Source of the DNA: Neodontobutis hainanensis
Taxonomy: Eukaryota > Chordata > Actinopteri > Gobiiformes > Odontobutidae
Direction: 5' to 3'
Length of the DNA: 64,000 nucleotides
NCBI GenBank assembly: GCA_024349245.1
Contig: JALDNG010000093.1
Location: 540,001 to 604,000 of the forward strand
The position numbers and the translations under genes are program-made. Positions 51,106 through 63,300 of the stretch are shown here, one piece after another. Position 1 is the stretch's first letter. Each line of letters opens with the position of its first letter. The notes below the pieces were generated by a model. The model searched no databases. It was not told where the DNA came from and was given only the letters and a program-made list of their open reading frames with translations.

Positions 51106-51426
51106 TTCAATATTCTGCAGTGATCGGTTGAGTCCACTAGGACAGTAACAACCTTTCCTAAAGCTAGCAGCTCTACTCTCAGCAAGAGATAGTTTTCACT
51201 GGTTTTAGAACAAACTGTAAAGAGTGCTCTAAAACTGGAGAGGTGCAGCTGTGACTGTAGTGTTGATTATACAGAGATTTAAACATAGGTTAAAGAACTG
51301 TGTTTTTATTGAGCATAAATGATCGTCGTGTTGGCCCAGCCCTGCACAAAAATCCAAAGTTCTAATGTTATACACAACACTATACCATACCATACCATAC
51401 TATACACAAAGTTTTGAATATTACAA

Positions 51427-52240
<814 letters not shown>

Positions 52241-52450
52241 TTACATTTACATTTATTCATTTGGCAGACGCTTTTATCTAAAGTGACTTACATAGTTCTA
52301 CAGTAATTACCAGTGTTACAGCCACTGGTGGCAAGGTGGGTTTAGTGTCTTGCCCAAGGACACAACGACAGTATGAGCTGTGGGGAGAGCGGGAATCGAA
52401 CCACCTACCCTCCGGTTGAAAGACGACTGCTCTACCCACTGAGCTACTAT
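52241..52450 (-). mobile_element. Full-length tRNA-derived SINE, minus strand
   Basis: Reverse-strand copy of the 16694 family. Box A TAGCTCAGTGGG is at 52435-52446 and box B GGTTCGATTCC at 52392-52402. The tail AGTCACTTTAGATAAAAGCG and TCTGCCAAATGAATAAATG ends near 52241. It is tRNA-like only at the head, so it is not a tRNA gene. Confidence 0.88.
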
Positions 52451-53211
52451 TATAAAATGTAAAGAAAGCATATTTTTGGTAACTAATACCACTCCAAAAC
52501 TCTAAAATAGAGACTAACCCAAATGTGAGTGCAATAATTGTATTTAATATATTATTAGAATTGCACTTACTGCACGGGTTTGTTGTTTATGTGACATTTG
52601 TAGTTATTTCAAGCTTTCCTATTAAACACCAAGACTTTTTTAGAATTGGACACACCTCTTTCCAAATATGAAACAAATAATACACAATCTGTTTGTCTTG
52701 TTTGTTTGTTTTTTGCCTAGTCTACCTTTAAAGCCTACATTCACTTACTTCACCAGCAATGTTTGTGGAAACTTTTAGTGTGTGGGCTTTACATGGACAT
52801 AAGGAAATGACAGACTGCAGAGGAAACACAGCTCCCAACAGCTCCAAGTGCAGCTCCAAGTACTAAAAAGAGTCATGAACATGCAATAAATAAAAAAAGA
52901 CAAAACTGAATTTAAACAATTGTCGTTTTGTTTGACTTTTTTCTTATTTCATTTTAAATGTACATAGTTTTCTTTGTTAAGGTACTCACCACAGTAAGAG
53001 AAATTTGGAAACGTGCCGAATCACAAAATATAACAGCAATGTCCCAGAAAATAGAGTAACAATAACACAATTTAGACACATGTCGATGTAAAATGAGAGA
53101 CATTATTTAAAAATAGTGTATTATAAATAGTGTAAAAGTGTATTTAAAAATAATTTGTATTAGTTTCCATACATTATTGAAAAACATTGTAAACAGTATA
53201 CAACTTAACAA
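52451..53211. other. Intergenic DNA
   Basis: Nothing recognised. Confidence 0.5.
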
Positions 53212-53352
<141 letters not shown>

Positions 53353-54929
53353 CTCATTATACAATTTATAGAGCACACGTGAGCTAACCTTTCAAGCATT
53401 TTTGTTTATTTAGGAAAGAGTTTAGGAAAGAGTCCATTGTCAAGTATTTTTTCCAGGGGTCTATGAGACACATTATTTGTGGTAAAATTCTGTTTTTAAT
53501 GTCAAATCTAAAATAGTATATTAATTTTGTAAATAAGGATTGCCCTATGATATTTTGAATACAATATGCAAAGAATCACGCGGGATACAAAAACAAAGCA
53601 TTATTTGTTGTAGTTTATATTAAAAAGGTTAACTTAACTTAAATTGTTGCACATGAGGTCTGTCATTCCGCTATATGTTTTATTATTTTGAACTTAAATC
53701 AACTAAAACAAGTCAAGGCACAACACTTTGTTTGACTCAGTGTCACTTACATCCTGGTAACTGTGAAAGACTGTGGAAAAAAAAGACTTGACCATAATAT
53801 CTTGTTATTATCACAGTCTAATGGCTAAATACTGTTTTAGACTGCAGATGCATTTGTTATTGTCCCTGTGTTTTTACAGAGAAAAAGTGGCAACCACAAC
53901 TTTTATTCTTTACTGTAAATTTACTACTATTTGTACTTGTCAGTACACCACTTGGAGAAGTCGACAGGAGCAATGCCACAGGCTTTGTGTTCCGCTTGTC
54001 GCTGATGGGACCAGTGAGAACACACTTTCTCATCAAACTAAGCAGACTTCAAAAACTACTGTCAGTGCAAGTGTATCGTTCGTATAACTGCCTGTAATTT
54101 TGTTCCTAATTTAACCCCAGATGGTAACCAGCAGTTGTCATTAAAACACAGAGACTTTTTCAATCATTTTTAGAGTTGACTGATGTTTGCAGTTAATCAA
54201 TTTAATGCAGACATTAAAACATAAAAAATGGCCCTAGTGCACCAAAGAAACATTCAATTATTATTTTTGTTTTTTTTGTTATGATAATATTGACATGTTT
54301 TGTTTATGCATAGATAATCAAATATGTGTTTAACTGTTCTAAAATAATATGTAATATTATATGTAAAACAATTTTAATTACTAGAAATTTTAAATTTTAT
54401 TTGCATACCAATAGAGTTCAACTCTAAACACATATAATTGATTATGTATTTATCAATTGAACTCCATAACTGTAGTTTACTTTAATTTGACATATTTGGA
54501 ATTTAAAATATTAAATATAATTTAAACCTCATTATGCAGACTGTATTTGGGATGCAGTGTATTTGGGATATATATATATTAATTTATTTATTTTTTACAG
54601 TGAATAGTTACGACTTTGACACTTACAAAAACTGAAGTGTCTACAACATTTGAACCGTTTTGTTTGAGAGTTCAGAGGAGCCTGAGCTCCTTGTGAGTAA
54701 CCCACAAATTAACGGCTCTGAACAGGTTAAACTTTCTTTATGACCCTTCTACTGTTTCATTAAAAATATCCTTATCCTTAGAGCCTTAAAAGTGAGTATG
54801 TAATTCTCCGTCACATTTGTGACAGATGTGATTAAATGTGTTTTAAATACAGTTACAGTATATTCCATAATGTCTCGGTCTTGTGTAAAGTTCTTATATT
54901 TTTAACCGGAGGCCTCAGTGGACATTTTC
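53353..54929. other. Intergenic DNA
   Basis: AT-rich; no gene recognised. The open frame at 53773-54087 (+, 104 codons) has no domain I recognise. Confidence 0.5.
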
Positions 54930-57900
54930 ACCGTCACTTTGAGCATGATTTGATTTGAGCTGCCAACAGTAAAATACTCTAAACCTATTGGCACAAACTC
55001 ATAAAGATAACGTTGGAAAGCAGCCGTCTGACTCTCCAGGACGTGCTGCTAAATAGTGATCATTCCGCAGCTCCGCAGTTGTTTTAGCTCCACGTACACG
55101 CACCTGTAGACCGTAAAACACACTACACCCACGCGCTCCGAGCTGACAGTCAGTGTGCTGAAGGATGGATTTGCTTAATAACTCTCAGATGACTCCATTC
55201 TCGCCGACACTTTTAGCACGTGAACTGTAAAGAGGCCCCGAGATGTTCACTGAAGAAAGCTAAATCTGCGCTGCGCACCGGCTTCTTATTGAAATATAAG
55301 ACGGTTTATCATTCTCAAAGGGCACTAGAGTGGTAATAAAGTAAAGAGCGAGGAGCAGCTTCTGGGGATGACCCTGTGTCACGTGCGTTTTGACAACATG
55401 CAATAATCTGGCGTTTTCTAACAATCAATGACGCACAGGTGAAAGTAACGGGGGCTACCACTGATAGTCTATATACTTATATTTACACATCGTGTATTTA
55501 TTTTTGATTTAATGGTATTGGTGTATGGCACACTCACAGCTCACACGGCCTACCGATATAGGCGATTGGATTTTTACATTTTACTCTAGATTTAGTCTGG
55601 CTAAATCCTCAGCACTCGTTCCATTTAAGGATTTTAAACCTTGGAAATATGGCCCATACGTTGTCTTCATTGTTAGCCATTCGTTAATTTAAAGAAGTTT
55701 TAATTGGGAGCGCTTACCATTTAACATTGTTATAGAGTTGAACACAATCTGTCATATTTTAACACTGCTACTCGATATTCTGCATTATATCATCGTTCAT
55801 CGTAATTTAGCCTGTATGCACAACACATTTGTAAACACACACCACAATAACCAGAAAGAATACCAGAGAGAGTAATTATTAAAAGGGGCAGACATTAGCT
55901 GTAAAGTAATCATGTGACCAGCTTTGCTTTGGGTGTAGCCCCCGTTTAAGTCTGATTAATATAAGTAGGCTTTGTAATTTTACTAATAAGAATAAGAAAG
56001 ATGCTGTGCGTAAAATGTATGTTAAATTTAATAAGACTTCGTATTTATGTCAAATTAAAATGCGCCAGTGTGAACATGCGCGCAACACAGCTGAAGCCAA
56101 AAGCCACAAAGGGTATCTAAGTATAAAGAAGCTTTTGATTGGATTGAGCCTTAGTTTGGAATAATTCTGTGTTGTGTCCTCGTCCGGAGACTTACTGTTG
56201 ACAGTATTTTACTTTCAACAAACATCTCCAGAGCTAAAGTGTAATTAAAAATGCGCTCTAAATGTATGCTTTCTAAATCCAGAGCTGGTGGAAACGGAGG
56301 CTTTTGTTCCAGGAAAAGCCAAATTACCGCCTGGAATTCACAAGTCAGTATTTCACATCACCATCCTCCTCGTCCTCCTCATCATCGTCAGCAGCAGGAG
56401 CAGCAGGAGCAGCAGGAGCAGCAGGAGCAGAGATGAGCCCGTGTCACGCTGCTGGACACTGCGGCAGAGCGCGTTTAAAGTCTGCGAAAATGGACATAAA
56501 ACAAGATAATATTAGCCGTGAAATAATAAGGAATTAGAGGAGGCAAAGTCCTTTGTGTACATTTTACACAACCATTTGAACTCAGCTTTTAGAGCAGCTT
56601 GTAAACCTCAGAACCCCACAATTAAACGGACTGACCCCAGAATGAGCGGGGCACACAAGAAAACACGCATTTGAACAAAGATGGGGTTTAAAGATGCTCC
56701 AAAGCAACAAATAAAATGGAACAACTACTAGCACACTTCAGGAATGTATAGAGTTCAATACCAGGACAAATAGATGTTCTGTTTTGTACTGAAAAATAAG
56801 ATAAACGTTTAGTACCCCTGTCAGGAAAATCACAGTGCTGCAGCAGCGAACTAAAACAAATCAATACAAAACCCAACACCAATAACAGTCAAATAAATAA
56901 ACGCGTGTAGTAATTGCACTGATCTTAGAAGGATAGAAATAAATAAATAAATATTGCACAACCTAAAAGGAACAGTCTGGAATAAAGAGCATTCTCATTA
57001 TTATGGCGACACTGCATTGATTTCCTTTACACTTTACAATGTGAGGCCATTAACTTTACGTGAGGCATTTGTGTCTGGTTCCTGAAGACATTTTGAGCTG
57101 TAACGCATCAAAACAGAGCCGTGCGCTCTTTATGGACTTCCGTGTAGAACAAAGACGGACACACGTTAACATATGTTTTTGATTAGAACACAAAGCTGCT
57201 TATGTTCCCCTCACGCATTACGCATTAGATTACAACACTGTTATTTGAATTTAACCTGGTATAACCTAGAATACTCCGTGTCTGCCCTCGTGTTTTCTGC
57301 GGCCTACTGGCTGCAGGGCGGGGGCCTTTCCCAAATGAACATTTCCACAGGCTGTGGTTTGAAGAGTGAAAAATATCCGCAGCGTTCAGCCTTGACACAA
57401 ACAAGGCTCTCCACACGATTCACGTTCAGTGTTTCAAGCTCCAAATGTTCAAGGTTCGACAACAGTCTACACTGTAATAAGTACAGTCTCTTCATACTGT
57501 TTGAATTAACTATAGATTTCTTTTCAGCAGTAGGGAAAACGACTACAAAAAGTTTAAAAATAAGGAACAAAAAAACGTTTAAACGATAAAAACACAAGTA
57601 TAATGACTTATATTAAGCCGATATTTATATATAACAACGCAACGTCATTGAAGATAAAATATAACAAAGACAATCTTAACAAATACCAGTGTTAGCTTAC
57701 GCAAAGTTACAACCATGCAATAGATTTGGAACCAGATTTGTTTCCCAGGATTGAAATAGCCAAATGACTTTATGTACCTTTATGATAATACTGATTCAGA
57801 ATTTGTCACAGCCAAGCAAATAAATATACTTACACTTCTGACTCACTAAACAATTCAGCAAAGTCACTCATTCATAAAAAAATGTATTTCAACTGAGGAC

Positions 57901-58500
57901 ATTTTTCACTGCCAATATTTAGTATGACACGGGTTCGGGGACATCTTATGAGCATGGAGTATCCCGACTCAAACCCACAAGGAAACCAAAATGTACAATT
58001 TTGCTTTTTATAATACATAGAGTTAAAATGGTTGAAACACAGTGAAAAGTAGCACAAGGTCACATGAAAGGGGTGAGTGCTAAAGAGAAAAAAGTGACAC
58101 AAACGAGACAAAAAAAACAAACACATTATTGTATCAAGGCTGGGACCTCATATTCCCGCTACAATCTGTTAAACCTGTTCCAAAACGCACTCGCTCATCA
58201 AAGCCCCACACCTCAGCGCACTGCACCTTTACAGCCCACGCTTGACTCCGCTCTGATGGATGGTGGGGCGCATGAAGCCGTTCACATGAGTTAGATCTGA
58301 GGCTAAAGCTAGACCTGGGCTTGGGAGAGGGAGGAAGTGCCAGAGGAATGCGGCGAATTTTCAAGCTCAAAGGCCCAAGTTGGGCGACAGAGTCTGCTCT
58401 AAACCACTCTAACACTCGCTGGGTTCGGCTGCTGGGCTTCTCGGACCTGAATGGCGCGATACACTCAGGGTTTATCATCATAAATAACCGCGCCGAGCCC
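54930..58500. other. hoxb9a upstream region, repeat-poor
   Basis: In contrast to the left of the window I see almost no transposon here, and GC/CpG rises in steps (about 55000-55450, 56230-56500, 57100-57450, 58150-58500). Open frames such as 57173-57589 (+) and 58134-58514 (-) show no known domain. Lack of repeats next to a Hox gene usually reflects dense regulatory sequence. No hoxb10a homeobox is present. Confidence 0.5.
56392..56432 (+). repeat. 9-bp tandem repeat (AGCAGGAGC)
   Basis: About four and a half units, preceded by a CCTCCTCGTCCTCCTC run. The 77-codon open frames here derive from it. Confidence 0.9.
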
Positions 58501-58528
58501 CAAAGCAATAGCATTTCATACTTTAATC

Positions 58529-58536
58529 GTCGTAAA
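58529..58536 (-). promoter_or_regulatory. Posterior-Hox (AbdB-type) site
   Basis: GTCGTAAA, reverse TTTACGAC, matches the AbdB/Hox9-13 consensus exactly. It is 1.2 kb upstream of the hoxb9a start. Binding is inferred. Confidence 0.4.
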
Positions 58537-58649
58537 TAACGGTGTTACGCGAACAGATTGGATTTATAGCACCTCTTGCAGCGCGCTGGAGTCCACAGTG
58601 ACTCCGGGATCATTACGCACCGATACAAAGAGAACGTTCCAATTGATAA

Positions 58650-58666
58650 AGGTCACATTGAAGTCA
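58650..58666 (+). promoter_or_regulatory. Candidate retinoic-acid response element (DR5)
   Basis: AGGTCA, five bases CATTG, then AAGTCA: direct half-sites with the DR5 spacing preferred by RAR/RXR. The second half-site has one mismatch. It lies about 1.07 kb upstream of the hoxb9a ATG, in a GC-richer block. RAREs are established regulators of HoxB clusters; this particular site is inferred. Confidence 0.45.
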
Positions 58667-59000
58667 AATGTCTGGGTTACAATACAAGTTGCGTCGTTAC
58701 AGGCCGAAGTGGCTCTCCAAAACTCAAGCAAAAATCCAATCCCAGCAGAAATCACGTCCTAAAACCAGTTCTGAAACGTTCCAAACCGCATCCAGCTCGA
58801 AAAGTGAGCGCCCAGAGCCGGGCCAGGGGGTAACTATATTCTGCCCCAACCCAGTTTAGCACAGGTCATATATCAGACCTATAAAAGCAGAGCAGCCGGC
58901 CGCATGTAAGATTTTATTATGGTATTAAACCCCTGCCCAAAGTAGCGCAAGTAGTTGTTGTAAAGAGAGGGCCTCGTTAACAAAAATGACTGTTAATCTG

Positions 59001-59010
59001 CCAATAAAAC
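59001..59010 (+). promoter_or_regulatory. Posterior-Hox site CCAATAAAAC
   Basis: Matches the CCAATAAA form bound by posterior Hox proteins. About 730 bases upstream of the hoxb9a start. Confidence 0.35.
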
Positions 59011-59427
59011 CGAGTCAGCGGCGCGCAGGAGAGGAGAGAGAAGGGGAATAAATAATTCACACACCTTGGTTGGACTTTACATCTATCTTGTCCCGCACAT
59101 AAAACCGCTTCGGTGATGCTCTGCCCAAGTGTGAGTGGATTGACGCTTGAACTAATGGCGTTTTAAATGTATACGCTTGAATTGATGGAGCTCACAATTC
59201 AACACAAGTGGCTTCTGACTGCTCTGATTCAGAAAACGCAGGCATCTGCTCTGATCACAATAAATAAAAACCGCACACCAAATAAACCTAACGATTATTT
59301 GTCAGCTATTGTCTGCCTTTGCATTTTTACGCACTGTGCCAAGACCGAGAGCTAGATTGAATGCTTTAATCCAGTGCGTCACATGATGGAAATATATAAT
59401 TATACACGCAGAATCACTTTGCATATT

Positions 59428-59737
59428 GCTTATATACAAGAGGCATTTATTCAGAGGGCGATCTATTAAAGATAGAGCGGAGGGGGGAGGCCGCTTCATC
59501 GCTGATTTACGCTCCATTGACGCTTTATCAGGCAACAAGGAAAAAGTCCGGCCAATCAGTTCTCGCCTAACACACAGACAGACAAGCCCCTCCGCGATCG
59601 CACTGGGCTGTAAGCGAGTAGCACTTTGTTTCTGGAGTGAGTTTGGGGCAGAGGCAGTGGCAGAGGGAGGGGGAGGACTGAGGAGTCTGATGTGGATTCT
59701 CTGAAGTGAACTTGTGGCTCCCAGAGAATGTCCGAGG
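59428..59737 (+). promoter_or_regulatory. hoxb9a proximal promoter and 5' UTR
   Basis: Contains TTATATACAAG (about 59430, TATA-like), TTTACGC and GCTTTATCAGG (Hox/Cdx-like), and a CCAAT box GGCCAATCAG at 59550-59559. CCAAT boxes usually sit 60-100 bases before the start site, so I place transcription initiation near 59620-59650, giving a 5' UTR of roughly 100 bases. The start site is not directly visible. Confidence 0.5.
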
Positions 59738-59802
59738 ATGGCCGTGTCTGGCGCTTTGAGCAACTACTATGTGGACTCTATCATCAGTCACGAGAGCGAT
59801 GA
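59728..59802 (+). other. Overlapping upstream ORF at the hoxb9a start
   Basis: An ATG at 59728, 10 bases before the hoxb9a ATG and out of frame, opens a 24-codon frame ending at TGA 59800-59802, inside the hoxb9a coding sequence. It has A at -3 but T at +4, an intermediate context. Such overlapping uORFs can reduce translation of the main frame. Confidence 0.5.
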
Positions 59803-60332
59803 ACTCTCCAGCCCCACGCGCTTCCCAGGGCCTTACTCCTCCTCCGCGGTGAGCCCCGCTTCGGTATCCGCCGGCGCTAGGCAGCCGAGCGTCACCACGC
59901 ACACGGACCACGCTCTCCCAGAGTCGTACCCCTCCTGCAGCTTCCAACCCAAGCCCTCAGTCTTCTCCTCGTCCTGGAGCCCGTTCAGCCCGCACCATGG
60001 CGTCTACCACCCGTACCTCCCAACGCAGCATATGCCCGCCGCGGACTCACGCTACCTGCGCTCGTGGCTGGACTGTGCCCCGCGTGGATCGGACCCAGCA
60101 GCTCCAGGGCAGGGCCAGGTCAAACTCGAACCGCAGCTAGGGCACCTCAGTGCGGAGCTGCCGGGTAAACTGGGAGCGCAGCACCCGCTCGACACCACCT
60201 ACATCTTGGAGCCTTCTGCCGCAGAGCCCCGGGAGCTGAGCCACCACCATCCAGCGGCCATCCCCGGAGCGGGCTTCGAAGAGAATAAAGACATTTGTGA
60301 AGGCAGCGAGGACAAAGACGCGCTGGATCAAA
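59738..60332 (+). CDS. hoxb9a: Hoxb9a, exon 1 (partial gene)
   Basis: Hox9-class homeodomain transcription factor that specifies posterior trunk identity in the nucleus. Exon 1 encodes 198 residues plus one base. Residues 1-20 hold the Hox9 activation-domain signature, SNYYVDSIISHESDE. Conserved YPSCSFQPK, VYHPYLP and SRYLRSWLD follow in order. The C-terminal end ICEGSEDKDALDQ and VKLEPQLG match Hoxb9 better than Hoxa9, c9 or d9. An in-frame TGA at 59702 and the first in-frame ATG at 59738 (A at -3, G at +4) fix the start. The exon ends at CAAA|GTAAGT, phase 1, where Hox9 genes split before the ANW/homeobox exon. Homeobox exon 2 is absent from the window, so the product is incomplete here. 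The paralogue call rests on motifs plus the neighbouring miR-196; the 'a' copy is inferred because teleost hoxbb clusters lack Hox9. Confidence 0.95.
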
Positions 60333-63300
60333 GTAAGTTCTGAAGCAGGAAATAGCACCAGAGAGTGAAAGATTGTAAAAAACGTTTAATGCCGCCATAA
60401 AACACGAACAAAGAGCCGGGAGTAGACCCCCACCTACCGCTCGGAGTTCACTAGGAGTTAGCCCCTGTCATCCCAGGGTTACAGCCAGCCTCACGAGCCC
60501 CACTGACCCGGGACACGACCACGCCATAGACTAGGGTTTAGTATTTTACTTCTGCATATATCCAAACTCTGTTGTTCTTGCAGTTTTTGCATAGCTCATC
60601 AACTTTAGTTTAGCTTAGGTGGCTAGTTTTTGTAACAGACAATAGTCTGAGAGAGTAGTTAGTAAACTACAAATAGCCTAATTAAACTCTCTTTACAGCC
60701 GTAATTAAAACAACATACGTTGTTAACACTATTCCCACGTTTTTAAAACCGTAACCACACAATAACATTTAGTAGTGACTCCTATAAAGATTAAAGTCTT
60801 TGTGCTGGGTTTTCTCACTTTTTCCTGTCAGTATAGTAAATATGGCCAGCATTTCTCCAGGTCGTCCGGGGTTTATGTGCGTTAATTACCAGGACATGCG
60901 CACTTGTGACTTGTTTAAAGAGGAAGAAATAGTTGGAGCTCTAGATTTGTCATTTTTATTGCAGGTACATTGTTGGTCGTAGCTCTTTCTTTCTATCGCT
61001 GTCGTCCTTCCTGTGCACATGGCTCTTTATGGTTTTAATGCCTCAGTCAGGTCTAGCCCGGCTTTTGGACTATTCTCTGTGTAGGATGTGACTTGGCAGA
61101 GGTCCGCGGGTGGAATTAGACTGGGAACAACAGTTTGAACTAACTAGGTCACTTTTTATATTATTAAGGCATAAAATTGGCTTTTATCCACCAAGTCTTA
61201 AGCTGTTTTGTCAAATAGCTTCAGATGTATATTCAAGCATTTTTATGAGGTATAGGCTACATACTGTAAATTCTGGAATAAATGAAAAACCTAAAATAAC
61301 CAGTTTGAATTGCAGAACTGTGTTATCTAAACCTATTTTGTCTAAACTAACCTACATTCTAAAATGTCACCAAACTTTATTGAGACATTAGTGTTAAGCA
61401 TACATAGCGATATAATTGCAGCCATTTTGTGACTTTTTTGTCATTTTATTATTACAGTGCTTCAAATGAAATAGGCATAAAGTTAAGCACTATTTTTGTA
61501 TTATTATTGATAGAAATTTTATTTTATTGCAAAGTACAGATTTAGCATTGACACACAAATTAAATGTAAAAATTACACCAACCCACACTTTGAAAATGCC
61601 AGAGTAATGTATATGTCTGTCAAATCTGCTTTTATGACGAGCATTAAGCCGCCGTTTCCGTTTATAACCCGTGCGTAAACACGAGTAAAGACGAACCGCC
61701 ATCTGGCGTCAGCCCAGGTCCATGAGCTGAAAAGAATCCCCCGTGTGTCAGCGCGCGCACCGTCTTCCGAAATATCATAAAAAAGGAGAGAGAGGCAGTC
61801 CATCACTTGGGCCGGTGCCACGGCGCTAGATGAGCTCTGAGTATAACAGAGGCCCCATAACTCAGCGTCAGGGCGCGCGGAGACACCAGCGAGCGCACGG
61901 CGTCCCTCTTTGTACAGCAACGAGTTGAACAAAAACCCAAGAACATGGCCATGTAACATGAAATAGTGCAGGTCGTTCCTTTAAAGGTGCAGTGTTACGT
62001 CCATGAAGGTAACCTTGTAAAAATAATCCGTCCACATTTCTGTTTTAGAATAGTTAATGAAAATAATGCCAAATCTTGTTGTATGCCTGGTAAGGAATTG
62101 GTCGTCAAGGATACTGCATTGTTTTTAAAGACTACCAGTGAATGCCAGTATGTTCCATTGTCTCTTGAATTATCTGTGTGCATCTGTCCACACTACAACA
62201 CAACCAGGGGAAGGCAGGAGATTTAAAACTAGATAAACTGTTGTCTGTGGTACATACGTTTGTGATATAGTTTCAGTTTACTTTTAGCAAAACGCCAAAC
62301 AAACAAAATGTAAAATAAGCAGTGCCATTTAAGTACTTATAGCTACACAGAACATTTTACTACAATAAAGACCATAGACAATATTGAAGATTTAGAATGG
62401 TCATTTTCCCAAAGCTAAAAACATGGAGCAAATGCGTACTATGGATTTGTAACCTAGAGTCCACGCCAAAAATATGGCCTATAACCCAGCTTTAATCCAC
62501 ATTAAAGTCCAGAAAAGTTACCAAAGAAACGCCATTTGTCCACCTTCATAAAGCGTCTGTTTCTGTGCTCTATATTCTCCTCCAGCTCGAGGATCCCCTG
62601 CTGTTTTTATGGAATTCTTCTGTGTATTCTACCTGTTTTATTCATCTGCTCTTTCTCTAAAAATAATCATATTTTCCTCTGTCACGGTCTCGCAGTTACG
62701 TTGATGTAAAGCCGCTCGGGGTTGGGCCAGAACAACACGGGCTTGTTCTGTTTTTCTCTCATCGCTTTCTGCACTAACAACAACATTTAATCCATCACGC
62801 ACAGGCGGGGTTTGGACTCCAGAAGAATTATTTTAGGCGGGATTCGTAAGCGCTCCCTGGAAAGATATTCATTAATGTTTTATTTTGCTTATTTTTTCGA
62901 ATATTTTTCCTATCCGCGTCTGGATGAGACTAGGGCTCTGTTCTGCTGCCCTAATCCCTCCGGATAAATCTCCTATCTGCCACGGCCGTCTGATCCATGC
63001 GTCTGGTCGCGTCAGCGTGCGTGTGCGCGCGTGCGGGTGCGAGAAAGTTGGCCTTTCTTTTCAAGAGAAACACACAAATGACACCTCGTTCACGCAGCCG
63101 CGCTGCTCAGTGTCATCCATCAGAGCTGAGAGGGCTAGGACTTGGACGGAGCCCAGCGTCCACCGGTGTGAGTTATTGGACTTTCCAGTAATAATACAAA
63201 GTCCCGGTCTGGGATGGGCCGAATGCAGGGGGAGTAGTGACGATCAAACAAACAAGCTTTATTGGGGAAAGACAGGAAATACTAGAAAAAACCCGTATGT

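Noticed and set aside
57173..57589. 138-codon open frame upstream of hoxb9a
   Set aside because: No family resemblance, an overlapping 97-codon frame on the other strand, and no start context or splice signals of note. More likely non-coding.
59302..59763. 153-codon minus-strand frame over the hoxb9a promoter
   Set aside because: It lies antisense to the CpG-rich promoter, and part is the complement of exon 1. No domain is seen.
61573..61959. 128-codon minus-strand frame in the intron
   Set aside because: CpG-rich sequence with no domain. Kept only as a regulatory candidate.
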